64,000 bases of DNA from CAIXZV01 sp963697365 (GCA_963697365.1 CAVONT010000005.1:19276-83275), one strand, 5' to 3'. Shown: positions 44,673-53,858, numbered from the stretch's first letter. Notes: generated by a model not told the origin, from the letters alone. Numbers and translations: made by a program.

Positions 44673-44783
44673 CTAGATCGAGGAGATCTGGCGGGTGAGG
44701 TCGGCGTCGCGGGAGTCAGTGCCGATCGTCTGTGCGAGGACGCCGAGGACTGCGACGACGATGGCGGCAAGCAGGAGTTCCAT
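44673..44783 (-). CDS. Small hydrophobic protein, 36 aa
   Basis: The minus strand from ATG 44783 to TAG 44673 encodes a 36-residue peptide with one N-terminal hydrophobic helix (MELLLAAIVVAVLGVLAQTI) and a short charged tail. It is followed by a hairpin terminator and lies divergently from a LysR gene, the usual place for a LysR target. No strong RBS is visible and I know no family. Supported by the terminator and the membrane-helix pattern, not by homology. Confidence 0.45.
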   Translation of the reverse strand: MELLLAAIVVAVLGVLAQTIGTDSRDADLTRQISSI

Positions 44784-44807
44784 GTGCCATATGGTGCCGC
44801 GTCGCGT

Positions 44808-44829
44808 TCATAAGAGCAATCTCGTATGA
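44808..44829. promoter_or_regulatory. AT-rich inverted repeat, candidate LysR operator
   Basis: TCATA (44808-44812) and TATGA (44825-44829) form an inverted repeat with a 12-nt spacer in the only AT-rich patch for kilobases, between the small minus gene and the LysR start. LysR regulators bind such dyads in divergent intergenic regions. Call rests on position and symmetry. Confidence 0.35.
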
Positions 44830-45845
44830 TGCACATAATGATCACACCTACTGATTATCAGTCGCCGTCGCCCGCACGGCTCCCCGACGTCCTCTCGGAT
44901 CTCACGCTCCGCCAGCTGCTGAGTTTCCGCGCGGTCGCCGAGCAGGGCAGCTTCCACGCGGCCGCCGACGCGCTGGAGTACACGCAGAGCGCGATCAGCC
45001 AGCACGTGGCGGCGTTGGAGACGGTGCTCGGCGTGCGCCTCTTCGAGCGGTCGAGGGGCCGCCGCACGGTGAGCCTGACCGAGGCGGGGGAGCTGTTCCT
45101 GGGCCACGTCGTCCGGATCACGAACCGGCTGCAGGCCGCCCGTGCGGACCTCCTGGCCTACTCGGCGGGCGAGATCGGCACGTTGCGCGTGGGCGTCTAT
45201 GCCAGTGTCGGGGCGCGCATCCTGCCGGGGATCCTGCGCCGCTTCGAGGCTGCATGGCCCGGCGTGGAGGTCCAGCTTTCGGAGGCGCCGGACCAGGGCC
45301 TGCTCGACGCGATCGAGCTGGGCACCCTCGACCTCACCTTCGGGATCCTGCCGCTGCCGGCCGGTCCCTTCGGGGCGGAGGAGCTGGCGCGCGACCCGTA
45401 CGTGCTCGTGGTGGCCAAGGACGCACCGCTGGCGATGGCCCACGGCAGCCCGTCGCTCGAGAGCGTCGCGTCGCAGCGCCTGATCACCTTCCGGTCGCAG
45501 GGCGCCACTAGCATGATGGTCGACGACCTGCGGCGGCGCGGCTTGATGCTCGACATCGTGCTCCAGACCGACGACAACTCCACGGTGCAGGCGATGGCCC
45601 GCGCCGGGCTCGGTGCCGCCCTGGTGCCGCTCCTCGCGGTCAAGGCCGATGACCCGGACGTCGCCATCCTGCCGCTCGACCTGCCCCCGCGCCGGATCGC
45701 CCTGATCTGGCACAGCGAGCGGTACCGGACACCGGCGTCACGGGCCTTCGCCGACATCGCCGCCGAGGTCTGCGTGCCGCTCGCCGAGGAACTCGACGCG
45801 CTCCACCCGGGGGTCGAACGACGGACCGGACCCGCTCCTGCGTGA
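44826..45845 (+). CDS. LysR family transcriptional regulator
   Basis: A 339-aa regulator: winged HTH in residues 27-85 (LRQLLSFRAVAEQGSFHAAADALEYTQSAISQHVAALE, then RLFERSRGRRTVSLTEAGELFL) and a periplasmic-binding-like effector domain (LRVGVYASVGARILPGIL onward). The effector is unknown. Three ATGs (44826, 44829, 44838) are possible starts; the gene begins almost on the AT-rich dyad, so a leaderless or later start is possible. The divergent small membrane protein gene is a candidate target. asd follows 88 bp downstream. Confidence 0.88.
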   Translation: MMHIMITPTDYQSPSPARLPDVLSDLTLRQLLSFRAVAEQGSFHAAADALEYTQSAISQHVAALETVLGVRLFERSRGRRTVSLTEAGELFLGHVVRITNRLQAARADLLAYSAGEIGTLRVGVYASVGARILPGILRRFEAAWPGVEVQLSEAPDQGLLDAIELGTLDLTFGILPLPAGPFGAEELARDPYVLVVAKDAPLAMAHGSPSLESVASQRLITFRSQGATSMMVDDLRRRGLMLDIVLQTDDNSTVQAMARAGLGAALVPLLAVKADDPDVAILPLDLPPRRIALIWHSERYRTPASRAFADIAAEVCVPLAEELDALHPGVERRTGPAPA

Positions 45846-45885
45846 GCCGTACCCCGGCCGGCCTGCCGGAGCCGCCGGACCCCGC

Positions 45886-45894
45886 TGGTATACT
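45886..45894 (+). promoter_or_regulatory. Extended -10 promoter for asd
   Basis: TGG followed by TATACT (45889-45894), 40 bp before the asd GTG. The -35 region is GC-rich and not canonical. The extended TGn element probably compensates. Confidence 0.5.
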
Positions 45895-45933
45895 CGCGGC
45901 CAGCCCAGTCACCGCGTAGAAGGCAGACGATCC

Positions 45934-47007
45934 GTGCCCCAGAAGCTCACCGTGGCCGTCGTCGGCGCCACCGGCGCCGTCGGTCGGACGATGATCAAGG
46001 TCCTCCTCGAGAAGCAGCTCCCGTACACCGAGCTGCGGCTCCTCGCCTCAGCGCGCAGCGCGGGCACCACGCTGATCGTGAACGGCACGAACATCGTCGT
46101 GGAAGAGGCCACCCCGGAGTCCTTCGAGGGCATCGACATCGCGCTCTTCAGCGCGGGTGGCGGCATCAGCAAGGAGCTGGCGCCCGAGGCGGCCAAGCGC
46201 GGCTGCACGGTCATCGACAACTCCAGCGCGTGGCGCATGGACCCGGCCATCCCGCTCGTCGTGAGCCAGGTGAATCCCGACGACCTGGACTGGCACGAGG
46301 GGATCATCGCGAACCCCAACTGCTCCACCATGCAGCTCATGCCGCCGCTGATGGCGCTGCGCGACGCCGTGGGCATCGAGCGCCTGATCGTGGACACCTA
46401 CCAGGCTGTGAGCGGCACGGGCCACAAGGCCATCGTCGAGCTGGAGGAGCAGGTCAAGGCCCACGCCGAGGGCCGCGAGAAGGTCGCCAGCGTCTACCCG
46501 TACAACATCGGCTTCAACGCCCTCCCGCAGATCGATGTCTTCATGGACAACGGCTACACCAAGGAGGAGTGGAAGGTCGTCACCGAGAGCCGCAAGATCC
46601 TGCACCTGCCGGACCTGCGCGTCTCCTGCACGGCCGTCAGGGTGCCGGTGTTCATGAGCCACTCGGAGGCCGTCCACGTCGAGACGAAGGCACCCATCAC
46701 GCCCGCCGAGGCACGCGAGCTGATGGGGAACGTCCCCGGCGTCGTGATCCAGGACGATCCGGCCAACAGGATCTACCCCCTTGCCGAGCACGCGGCAGGG
46801 TCCGACCTCGTGTTCGTGGGCAGGGTGCGCCAGGACCCGTCCGTGCCGGACAACAGGGGCCTCGCGTTCTGGGTGGTCAGCGACAACCTGCGCAAGGGGG
46901 CCGCCTCGAATGCCGTCGAGATCGCGGAGGTGCTGATCGAGCGCGGCTGGATCCGCAAAGGCAGCGACCGCCACGGGGCGAAGGTCGCCGGGGGAACGCC
47001 CGCGTGA
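45934..47007 (+). CDS. asd: Aspartate-semialdehyde dehydrogenase
   Basis: Asd reduces aspartyl phosphate to the semialdehyde for lysine, threonine, methionine and diaminopimelate. The 357-aa product has VVGATGAVGRTM near residues 9-20 (NADP site), FSAGGG, VIDNSSAWRMD, the catalytic cysteine C130 in ANPNCSTMQLM, and SGTGHKAIVELEEQ. Length is normal. GTG start. It overlaps the next gene by 4 bp, an arrangement with DNA-repair and RNase J genes that has no obvious metabolic logic. Confidence 0.95.
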   Translation: MPQKLTVAVVGATGAVGRTMIKVLLEKQLPYTELRLLASARSAGTTLIVNGTNIVVEEATPESFEGIDIALFSAGGGISKELAPEAAKRGCTVIDNSSAWRMDPAIPLVVSQVNPDDLDWHEGIIANPNCSTMQLMPPLMALRDAVGIERLIVDTYQAVSGTGHKAIVELEEQVKAHAEGREKVASVYPYNIGFNALPQIDVFMDNGYTKEEWKVVTESRKILHLPDLRVSCTAVRVPVFMSHSEAVHVETKAPITPAEARELMGNVPGVVIQDDPANRIYPLAEHAAGSDLVFVGRVRQDPSVPDNRGLAFWVVSDNLRKGAASNAVEIAEVLIERGWIRKGSDRHGAKVAGGTPA

Positions 47008-47738
47008 CCCCCGACGAGCGCCGAGAGGCGCTCGAGCGGATCGCCGACGACGTCCGTGCCTGCACTGCCTGCCGGCTCCACGAGGGCCGCACGCGCGCCG
47101 TTCCGGGCGAGGGCGACCCCGACACCGAGGTCGTGTTCGTCGGCGAGGGTCCCGGGCAGAACGAGGACCGCGAGGGTCGTCCGTTCGTGGGTCGTGCCGG
47201 GCAGCTGCTGGTGCGCCTGCTCGCCTCCATCGACTGGCGGCGCGAGGATGTGTTCATCACGAACGTCGTGAAGTGCCGCCCGCCGGCCAACCGGGACCCT
47301 GAGCCTGACGAGATCGCCGCATGCGCGGGCTACCTGCGCCGCCAGCTCGAGGTGCTCGACCCGGCCGTGGTGGTGACCCTCGGCCGGTACTCGATGGGCA
47401 CGTTCAGGCCAGGTGTCCGGATCAGCCAGGTGCACGGGACCACCGCCACCGTCGATCCGGCCACCGGTGCGTCGAACGCGCTCGTCCTCGCGATGTACCA
47501 CCCCGCGGCCGCGCTGCGCACACCGGCCCTCGAGGAGGAGAGCTACCGGGACATCGCGCGCGTTCCGGCCACGCTTCTCCGTGCCCGGGCGAGCCGCGCG
47601 AGTGCCGGAAGCACCGTGACGGCGGAGCCCGGACCCGCCATCATCGACACGCCCGAGGAAGCGTCCACCTCGAAGGTGGACGCTGTGCCGGCTCCCGCCC
47701 GATCCGCGGCCGCCGCCGACCAGCTGACCTTGTTCTGA
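47004..47738 (+). CDS. udg: Uracil-DNA glycosylase, type 4 (iron-sulfur)
   Basis: Family 4 UDG excises uracil from DNA. The 244-aa product has the four [4Fe-4S] cysteines (C20 and C23 in CTAC, one in VVKCRPP, one in AACAGYL) and the active-site blocks VGEGPGQNEDREGRPFVGRAG and MYHPAAALR. The core ends near residue 195. A further ~45 residues (Ala/Ser/Pro/Thr-rich) end in QLTLF, which resembles short C-terminal clamp-binding peptides (QxxLF). GTG start overlaps asd. Confidence 0.92.
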   Translation: MTPDERREALERIADDVRACTACRLHEGRTRAVPGEGDPDTEVVFVGEGPGQNEDREGRPFVGRAGQLLVRLLASIDWRREDVFITNVVKCRPPANRDPEPDEIAACAGYLRRQLEVLDPAVVVTLGRYSMGTFRPGVRISQVHGTTATVDPATGASNALVLAMYHPAAALRTPALEEESYRDIARVPATLLRARASRASAGSTVTAEPGPAIIDTPEEASTSKVDAVPAPARSAAAADQLTLF

Positions 47739-47765
47739 TCCCAACCCCCACGTACCGAGACAACG

Positions 47766-49430
47766 ATGGCAGACCCCACGATCCCGCTCCGCATCATCCC
47801 GCTCGGAGGGGTGGGCGAGATCGGCAAGAACATGTACGTCTTCGAGTACGGCGACGACATCGTCGTCATCGACTGCGGCCTCATGTTCCCCGACGAGGAG
47901 ATGTTCGGCATCGACCTCGTCGTGCCCGATGTCACCTACCTCAAGGACAACCGTGAGAAGGTCAGGGCCTTCCTGATCACGCACGCCCACGAGGACCATG
48001 TCGGCGGTCTTCCGTACGTGCTGCCGGAGTTCCCGGGCGTGCCCGTGTACGCGAGCACCCTGGCCCGTGGCCTCCTGGGCAACAAGATCAAGGAGCACAA
48101 GCTCCACAACAACCCGCTGCTCGAGCTGGAGCCTGGAGACGAGCTGCCCATCGGGCCGTTCACCGCCGTCCCGTTCCGCATCGGCCACAGCATCCCGGAC
48201 GCGATGGGCATCGCGTTGCGCACGCCCGTCGGCACGGTCGTCCACACCGGTGACTTCAAGTTCGACCACACGCCGGTCGACGGCAAGCTGTCGGACTTCC
48301 ACATCCTCGCCCGGCTGGGCGAGGAGGGCGTCATCTGCCTGCTGTCGGACTCGACGCGGGCCGAGAACCCGGGCTACACGCCCTCCGAGCGGATCGTGGG
48401 CGAGGCCTTCCGCGAGATCATGGAGCCGCTCGACGGTCGCGTGATCGTCGCCACCTTCGCGTCCAACATCGCCCGTCTCCAGCAGGTGCTCGATGCCGCC
48501 GGGGACATGAAGCGCAAGACCGCCGTGATCGGCCGGTCCATGGAGCAGAACTTCCGGATCGCGACGGATCTCGGCTACCTCAAGTACGAGCCGTCCGCCA
48601 TCATCTCCAAGGACCGGATCAAGGACGCGCCGCCCAACCTCGTCATCGCGACGACCGGCGCCCAGGGTGAGCCGATGGCCGGCCTCGCGCGTATGGCCAA
48701 CCGGGACCACCGGTTCGTGGAGATCCAGCCCGGCGACACCGTCATCGTGTCCGCGAGCCCCATCCCCGGCAACGAGGAGTACGTGGCCCGCACGATCGAC
48801 AACCTCTTCAAGGCCGGGGCCAACGTCTACTACCACACGATCAAGCGGGCGCACGTCTCGGGGCACGCGAGCCAGGAGGAGCTCAAGCTGATGCTGGGGC
48901 TCACGAAGCCCACGCACTTCATCCCGATGCACGGCGAGTTCCGGATGCTGGTCCAGCACGGCCGCCTGGCCATCGAGACGGGTGTGCTGCCCGAGAACGT
49001 GTTCATCATCGAGAACGGGACGCCGATCGAGATCTTCCCCGACGGCTCGGCCCGGCGCGGCGCGTCGGTGCCGGCGGGCTACGTGTACGTCGACGGCCTG
49101 TCCGTGGGCGAGGTCGGCGACATCGTGCTGCGCGACCGTCGCGCGCTCGCCAACGACGGCATGTTCATGATCGTCATCCAGATCGACAAGCAGACCAACA
49201 AGGTGGTGGGCCGGCCCGAGATCATCACCCGCGGCTTCGTCCACGGGCCCGAGGAGGACCGGATCATCGAGGAGGCGATCCGGCGCATCCGCGAGGCCGT
49301 CGAGGCGCCCGGTGACCGGATCTCCGAGGTCGCGCTGCTCAAGGTCCAGATCAAGGACGGCGTGTCCAGGTTCCTGTACGAGCAGACCAAGCGCCGCCCG
49401 ATGGTCTTCCCCGTGGTGGTCGAGGTCTAG
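47766..49430 (+). CDS. rnj: Ribonuclease J
   Basis: RNase J is a metallo-beta-lactamase/beta-CASP nuclease with endo- and 5'-3' exonuclease activity, central to mRNA decay and rRNA maturation. The 554-aa product has LGGVGEIGKNM, HAHEDHVGGLPYVL, VHTGDFKFDHTPVDG, LLSDSTRAENPG, and beta-CASP motifs GSM-type GRSMEQN and HVSGHASQEELKL with PTHFIPMHGEFRML. Length is normal. With RNase III and PNPase in the same window, three main RNA-decay enzymes are covered. Confidence 0.96.
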   Translation: MADPTIPLRIIPLGGVGEIGKNMYVFEYGDDIVVIDCGLMFPDEEMFGIDLVVPDVTYLKDNREKVRAFLITHAHEDHVGGLPYVLPEFPGVPVYASTLARGLLGNKIKEHKLHNNPLLELEPGDELPIGPFTAVPFRIGHSIPDAMGIALRTPVGTVVHTGDFKFDHTPVDGKLSDFHILARLGEEGVICLLSDSTRAENPGYTPSERIVGEAFREIMEPLDGRVIVATFASNIARLQQVLDAAGDMKRKTAVIGRSMEQNFRIATDLGYLKYEPSAIISKDRIKDAPPNLVIATTGAQGEPMAGLARMANRDHRFVEIQPGDTVIVSASPIPGNEEYVARTIDNLFKAGANVYYHTIKRAHVSGHASQEELKLMLGLTKPTHFIPMHGEFRMLVQHGRLAIETGVLPENVFIIENGTPIEIFPDGSARRGASVPAGYVYVDGLSVGEVGDIVLRDRRALANDGMFMIVIQIDKQTNKVVGRPEIITRGFVHGPEEDRIIEEAIRRIREAVEAPGDRISEVALLKVQIKDGVSRFLYEQTKRRPMVFPVVVEV

Positions 49431-49433
49431 CGG

Positions 49434-51962
49434 GTGGCGAAACAGCCCCGGACGTCCCGATCGACCAGCCCCCGCCCCAGGACGGGATCCACCCGCGCCC
49501 GGTCCACGCGGGCGCGGAGCTCGGGCACCGGCGGCAGCCTGCCGCGACCGAGGCTCTCGACGGGCCTGTCGCCGGACGTCATCCGCTCGCTCGTGGGGCT
49601 GCTCCTCCTCGCGGTGGGGGCGATCACGCTGATCGCCCTGATGCTGCCAGGGGAGGGGAGCCTCACCGACTGGTGGATCAGCATCTCCGGGCCGTTCTTC
49701 GGCACCGGCCGGTGGCTGCTGCCGTTCGTGCTGCTCCTGTCGGGCTGGTACGTGGAGTGGGGTCCCGGCAAGCAGCCGGGGGCACCGTGGGGCCGGACGC
49801 TGCTCGGCATCGGCATGGCCTACGTCGGGTTCCTCGGCCTCCTCCAGCTCTTCCGCGTCACGAGCCCCATCGATGGCGAGCCCACCGGGGGTGGCCGGAT
49901 CGGCCGGCTGCTGACGTCCATCCTCGAGCCACTCCTCACGTCGCCCGGGGCCTTCGTGATCCTGGCCGTCCTGCTGGTGGCCGGCCTGCTGATCGCGTTC
50001 GATCTGCCGCTGCGCTCGCTGCTGTCCCCGGCGACGAGGGCTGCGAAAGCGGCCGGCTCCACGCTCCAGGACCGCACGACGAAGTCGACGGACGAAGCCG
50101 ACGCGGCACCTGCAGCGCGCGCCACCGCCGCTGGAGCTGCCACCGCGGACAGCGCCACCGGGCGTCGTGGTCGCGGCGTACGCGTCCCTGCGGGTGCCGG
50201 AACGGTGCCGGGGCAGACGGGGGCATTCGGCCAGGACGCGGCAGACGCGGGCGTGCCGGTGCCAGTCTCGTCCGGGTCGGCGGGACCCATGTCCGCCACC
50301 TTCGCGCCCGCCCGCACTCCGGGCACGGCCAGCAGCGATGGTGCGGCTCGGCCGCCGGTGGCGCCGGCCCCCGCTGCCACGAGCGGCAATGGCGCACCCG
50401 GCGCCCCCGCCGAGACCGTGGACCCCGCATCCCCCGACGCCCTGGGCCACCCTGCAGACGAGCCCGTCGACGCGTCGCGTGCCGGGCTCACGGTGGACGA
50501 CGCCGACTTCGTGCTGCCGCCCCGGGAACTCCTCGACCTTGGTGATCCGCCCGCCCAGCCGGCCGACTCGTCGGCCGTCCACGAGCGCAACGAGGCGATC
50601 ATCAAGAAGAAGCTGGCGAGCTTCGGCATCGAGGCCGAGGTCATCGGCAAGAATGCCGGGCCGGTCGTGACGCAGTACGTCGTCCAGCCGGCGGCCCACA
50701 TCAAGCTCAGCCGCATCGAGGCACTCGCCGACGACCTGGCGATGGCGCTGGCGGCGCGCAGCATCCGCATCGAGGCGCCGATCCCGGGCAAGGCAGCGGT
50801 GGGGATCGAGATCCCCAACCAGGAGTTCAACGTCGTCGCCCTGCGCCGGATCCTTGACGAGGTGGATCTGGGCGCGCCGCACATCTCGCGGCTGACGTTC
50901 GCCCTCGGCAGGGACGTCGCGGGCCGCGCCCAGGCCGTCGACCTCGCGAAGATGCCGCACCTGCTGATCGCGGGCGCCACCGGCTCGGGCAAGAGCGTCA
51001 TGGTCAACGCGCTGATCACGAGCCTCGTCTGCAACGCGAACCCGCGCGAGGTCCGGATGATCCTCATGGACCTCAAGCGCGTGGAGCTCGCCTCGTATAG
51101 CGAGGGCGGCAAGCTCCCGCACCTGCTCGTCCCGGTCATCACCGAGCCCGAGAAGGCGAAGGCGGCGCTCAACTGGGCCGTCGAGGAGATGGAGCGGCGG
51201 TACAAGAAGTTCGCCGCCGTGGCCGCCCGCAACATCAAGGCCTACAACGAGAGCCCCAACGTCCCCGAGCGCCGCCGCCTCCCGTACATCGTCATCGTCA
51301 TCGACGAGCTCGCCGATCTGATGATGCGCGAGGGCAAGAACGTGGAGGACCCGATCGTCCGGCTGGCCCAGAAGGCGCGCGCGACGGGCATCCACCTGGT
51401 GCTCGCCACCCAGCGGCCCTCCGTCAACGTCGTGACGGGCCTCATCAAGGCCAACTTCCCCAGCCGGATCGCGTTCGCGATGGCGAGCCAGATCGACAGC
51501 CGCACGATCCTCGACTCGCCCGGCGCGGAAGACCTCATCGGCCGCGGCGACATGCTCTACCAGCCCAGCGACCTGCCCCGGCCCATCCGCCACCAGGGCG
51601 TGTTCGTCTCGGACCGCGAGATCGCGGCCGTGGTGAAGCACTGGTGCGACCAGGTGGAGGACCCGAGGTACGACAGCGCCATCACGTCGCTCACCGGCCA
51701 GGCCGTGGGCAGCGTCGAGGAGCTCGCGGACGATGAGGCCGACCGGCTCCTCCCGGAGGCGGTCAATGTCATTCGGGAGTACGATCGCGCCTCGGCGTCC
51801 CTGCTCCAGCGGCGCCTGAAGATCGGCTACGCCCGGGCGGCACGGATCATCGACCAGCTCGAGGCACGTGGATACATCGGCGGGTTCGACGGTTCGACCG
51901 CGCGGGTGGTGCTCAGCCGGGACGACGTTCCGGGGGGCGGCGATGACGAGGACGAGGCATGA
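49434..51962 (+). CDS. ftsK: DNA translocase FtsK/SpoIIIE
   Basis: FtsK pumps chromosomal DNA through the closing septum. The 842-aa product has a basic Arg/Ser N-terminus and about four membrane helices (residues 45-195). A variable Ala/Pro linker (about 200-345) follows, then the alpha/beta motor with Walker A GATGSGKSVMVNALI near residue 515, Walker B YIVIVIDELADLMM and ATQRPSVNVVTGLIKANFPSRIAF. A C-terminal gamma winged helix is present (SLLQRRLKIGYARAARIIDQLEARGYI). GTG start 3 bp after rnj; it overlaps rodZ by 4 bp. Confidence 0.96.
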   Translation: MAKQPRTSRSTSPRPRTGSTRARSTRARSSGTGGSLPRPRLSTGLSPDVIRSLVGLLLLAVGAITLIALMLPGEGSLTDWWISISGPFFGTGRWLLPFVLLLSGWYVEWGPGKQPGAPWGRTLLGIGMAYVGFLGLLQLFRVTSPIDGEPTGGGRIGRLLTSILEPLLTSPGAFVILAVLLVAGLLIAFDLPLRSLLSPATRAAKAAGSTLQDRTTKSTDEADAAPAARATAAGAATADSATGRRGRGVRVPAGAGTVPGQTGAFGQDAADAGVPVPVSSGSAGPMSATFAPARTPGTASSDGAARPPVAPAPAATSGNGAPGAPAETVDPASPDALGHPADEPVDASRAGLTVDDADFVLPPRELLDLGDPPAQPADSSAVHERNEAIIKKKLASFGIEAEVIGKNAGPVVTQYVVQPAAHIKLSRIEALADDLAMALAARSIRIEAPIPGKAAVGIEIPNQEFNVVALRRILDEVDLGAPHISRLTFALGRDVAGRAQAVDLAKMPHLLIAGATGSGKSVMVNALITSLVCNANPREVRMILMDLKRVELASYSEGGKLPHLLVPVITEPEKAKAALNWAVEEMERRYKKFAAVAARNIKAYNESPNVPERRRLPYIVIVIDELADLMMREGKNVEDPIVRLAQKARATGIHLVLATQRPSVNVVTGLIKANFPSRIAFAMASQIDSRTILDSPGAEDLIGRGDMLYQPSDLPRPIRHQGVFVSDREIAAVVKHWCDQVEDPRYDSAITSLTGQAVGSVEELADDEADRLLPEAVNVIREYDRASASLLQRRLKIGYARAARIIDQLEARGYIGGFDGSTARVVLSRDDVPGGGDDEDEA

Positions 51963-53365
51963 CGACACGGGACGAGTCTCGGCGGAGGCGCGGCAGCGCG
52001 CGTGACGCCGATCCCGCGTATGCCACGGAGGCCGGGCCGTCGCTGCCCGAGCGCCTGATCGCCGCGCGCGAGCGCAAGGGCGTGGACCTGTATCGTGCCG
52101 AGCGGGACACGAAGATCCGCTCCCGCTACCTCGCCGCGCTGGAGGCCGGCGACTACCGCGAGCTGCCGGGGGCCGTCTACACGAAGGGCTTCCTGCGCAA
52201 CTACGCGCTGTATCTCGGGCTCGACCCCGAGGACGTCATCCGGCAGTGGAAGCGGGAACGGGGCGACCTCGCCATCCCGGCGGAGCCCGTCCTCGCTGTG
52301 CCCAAGCCGCTCGCTGCGCCGCGCCAGGGCATCACGTTCTCGCCGGTGGCGATCATCGCCGTGCTGCTGGTGCTGCTCGCGGGCGCCTTCGCCGTCTACA
52401 TCGGCGTCCAGCTCGTCCGGTTCGCGAAGCCGCCGACCCTCGCGGTCACGAGCCCCGCGCAAGCGGTCATCGAGGTCGCCGAGGACACCACGACCTTCCT
52501 GTTCCGAGGCACCTCGATCCCGCGCGCCACCGTCACGATCAAGGACGAGGGCCGCGACCAGCCGTACCGCGTCTCGGCCAATTCGTCGGGCAAGTGGGAG
52601 GCCGAGGTCGAGCTCCGGCGCGGCCGCAACCAGTTCGACGTGACCGCCCTCGACCCGGAGACCGGCAAGACGGCGGAGGAGGCGCCCCGCTACCTCATCA
52701 CCGTCCCGTTCCTTGTCATCGAGGCGCCAACCCTCGCCGTGGTGTCGCCTGCGGAGGGGTCGCAGTTCGAGAACGGGGCCGTGCCCGTGAAGGGCACCAC
52801 GTCCAACGCGAAGACCGTGTCGATCACGGCGTACCAGACGAAGACGGCAGACGGCGTGCCGGTGGAAGCCCCATCCACCCCAGATCCCTCGGCGTCGCCC
52901 GGCATGGCCACCCCTGCGCCCGGGGGTGTGGTGGTCGGCCCCATGACCATGGATGTGGCTGCGGATGGCACGTTCGACTCGCCGCTCGACCTGTCCACCG
53001 GCGAGTGGCGGATCGTGGTGACCGCGACGTCGCCGGAGGGCAAGGCGGTCTCGCTCACCCGCAATGTCGCCAGTGTCTACCGCGGTGTGAACCTGGTCGT
53101 GAAGATCAAGGGTGCCAACGCCTGGCTCAAGGTCTGGGTGGACGGCAAGCTCTGGAAGACGACCGGTGCCGCCGGCCAGGTCTACAACCCGGGCAAGACG
53201 CTGACCATCACCGCCAAGGAGACCATCGAGGTCCGGACGGGCAAGTCAAGCGCGACCTACTTCACGCTCAATGGCGACGACCTCGGGCGCCTGTCGAAAC
53301 AGAGCAATCCGGCCACGTATCTCTTCGACCCGCCCGACCCGCCGGTGGAGACCGGGCGGTCCTGA
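51959..53365 (+). CDS. rodZ: RodZ-like protein with HTH, membrane helix and Ig-like repeats
   Basis: RodZ links MreB to the cell-wall machinery. The 468-aa product has an N-terminal HTH_25 domain (LPERLIAARERKGVDLYRAERDTKIRSRYLAALEAGDY ... YTKGFLRNYALYLGLDP), a membrane helix near residues 122-145 (PVAIIAVLLVLLAGAFAVYIG) and an extracellular part. That part has two Ig-like modules, each opening with a PTLAV-SP segment, and a C-terminal DUF4115-like domain (VVKIKGANAWLKVWVDGKLW). No mreB gene is in the window. It overlaps ftsK by 4 bp. Confidence 0.85.
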   Translation: MTTRDESRRRRGSARDADPAYATEAGPSLPERLIAARERKGVDLYRAERDTKIRSRYLAALEAGDYRELPGAVYTKGFLRNYALYLGLDPEDVIRQWKRERGDLAIPAEPVLAVPKPLAAPRQGITFSPVAIIAVLLVLLAGAFAVYIGVQLVRFAKPPTLAVTSPAQAVIEVAEDTTTFLFRGTSIPRATVTIKDEGRDQPYRVSANSSGKWEAEVELRRGRNQFDVTALDPETGKTAEEAPRYLITVPFLVIEAPTLAVVSPAEGSQFENGAVPVKGTTSNAKTVSITAYQTKTADGVPVEAPSTPDPSASPGMATPAPGGVVVGPMTMDVAADGTFDSPLDLSTGEWRIVVTATSPEGKAVSLTRNVASVYRGVNLVVKIKGANAWLKVWVDGKLWKTTGAAGQVYNPGKTLTITAKETIEVRTGKSSATYFTLNGDDLGRLSKQSNPATYLFDPPDPPVETGRS

Positions 53366-53366
53366 C

Positions 53367-53858
53367 ATGGCTGACGTCGTCGTGGAGCTTGCCCGTCGCC
53401 TCCAGGCTGCGTGCCTGGAGCAGGGCCTGACCGTGGCGACCGCCGAGTCGTGCACGGGCGGTCTTGTCGCCCACCTGCTCACCGAGGTCCCGGGCTCCTC
53501 CGGGTACCTCCGCGGGGGCGTCGTGGCGTATGCGAACGACGTGAAGGAGGCGCTCCTGGGCGTGCCCGGCGATGTGATCGCGGCCCACGGCGCCGTCTCG
53601 GCGCAGGTGGCCCTCGCCATGGCCGAGGGCGCGCGGACCCGGTTCGGTGCGCACATCGGCGTGGGGGTGACCGGCGTCGCCGGGCCGGATGGCGGCACCG
53701 ACGAGAAGCCGGTCGGGCTGGTCTATGTCGCCGTCGCCGGCGGGGGCCGGGACGCCGTGGTCCGGCGCTTCCACTGGCCGGGCGACCGGACCGCCAACAA
53801 GGCCGACAGCGCCGAGGCGGCCCTCCAGATGCTGCTGCTGCAGGTGACCGGCGCATGA
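53367..53858 (+). CDS. pncC: Nicotinamide-nucleotide amidase (CinA C-terminal type)
   Basis: PncC deamidates nicotinamide mononucleotide to NaMN in pyridine nucleotide salvage. The 163-aa single-domain form shows ATAESCTGGLVAHLLTEVPGSSGYLRGGVVAYAND, with catalytic Ser in AESCTGG, VSAQVALAMAEGAR and GVGVTGVAGPDGGTDEKPVGLVYVA. It lacks the N-terminal MoCF-like domain of full CinA. It starts 1 bp after rodZ and overlaps the next gene by 4 bp (ATGA). Confidence 0.93.
   Translation: MADVVVELARRLQAACLEQGLTVATAESCTGGLVAHLLTEVPGSSGYLRGGVVAYANDVKEALLGVPGDVIAAHGAVSAQVALAMAEGARTRFGAHIGVGVTGVAGPDGGTDEKPVGLVYVAVAGGGRDAVVRRFHWPGDRTANKADSAEAALQMLLLQVTGA

Noticed and set aside
46773..51968. A 1731-codon open frame on the minus strand across asd, udg, rnj and ftsK
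   Set aside because: Same antisense effect of high GC; it spans four well-supported plus-strand genes and is low-complexity.
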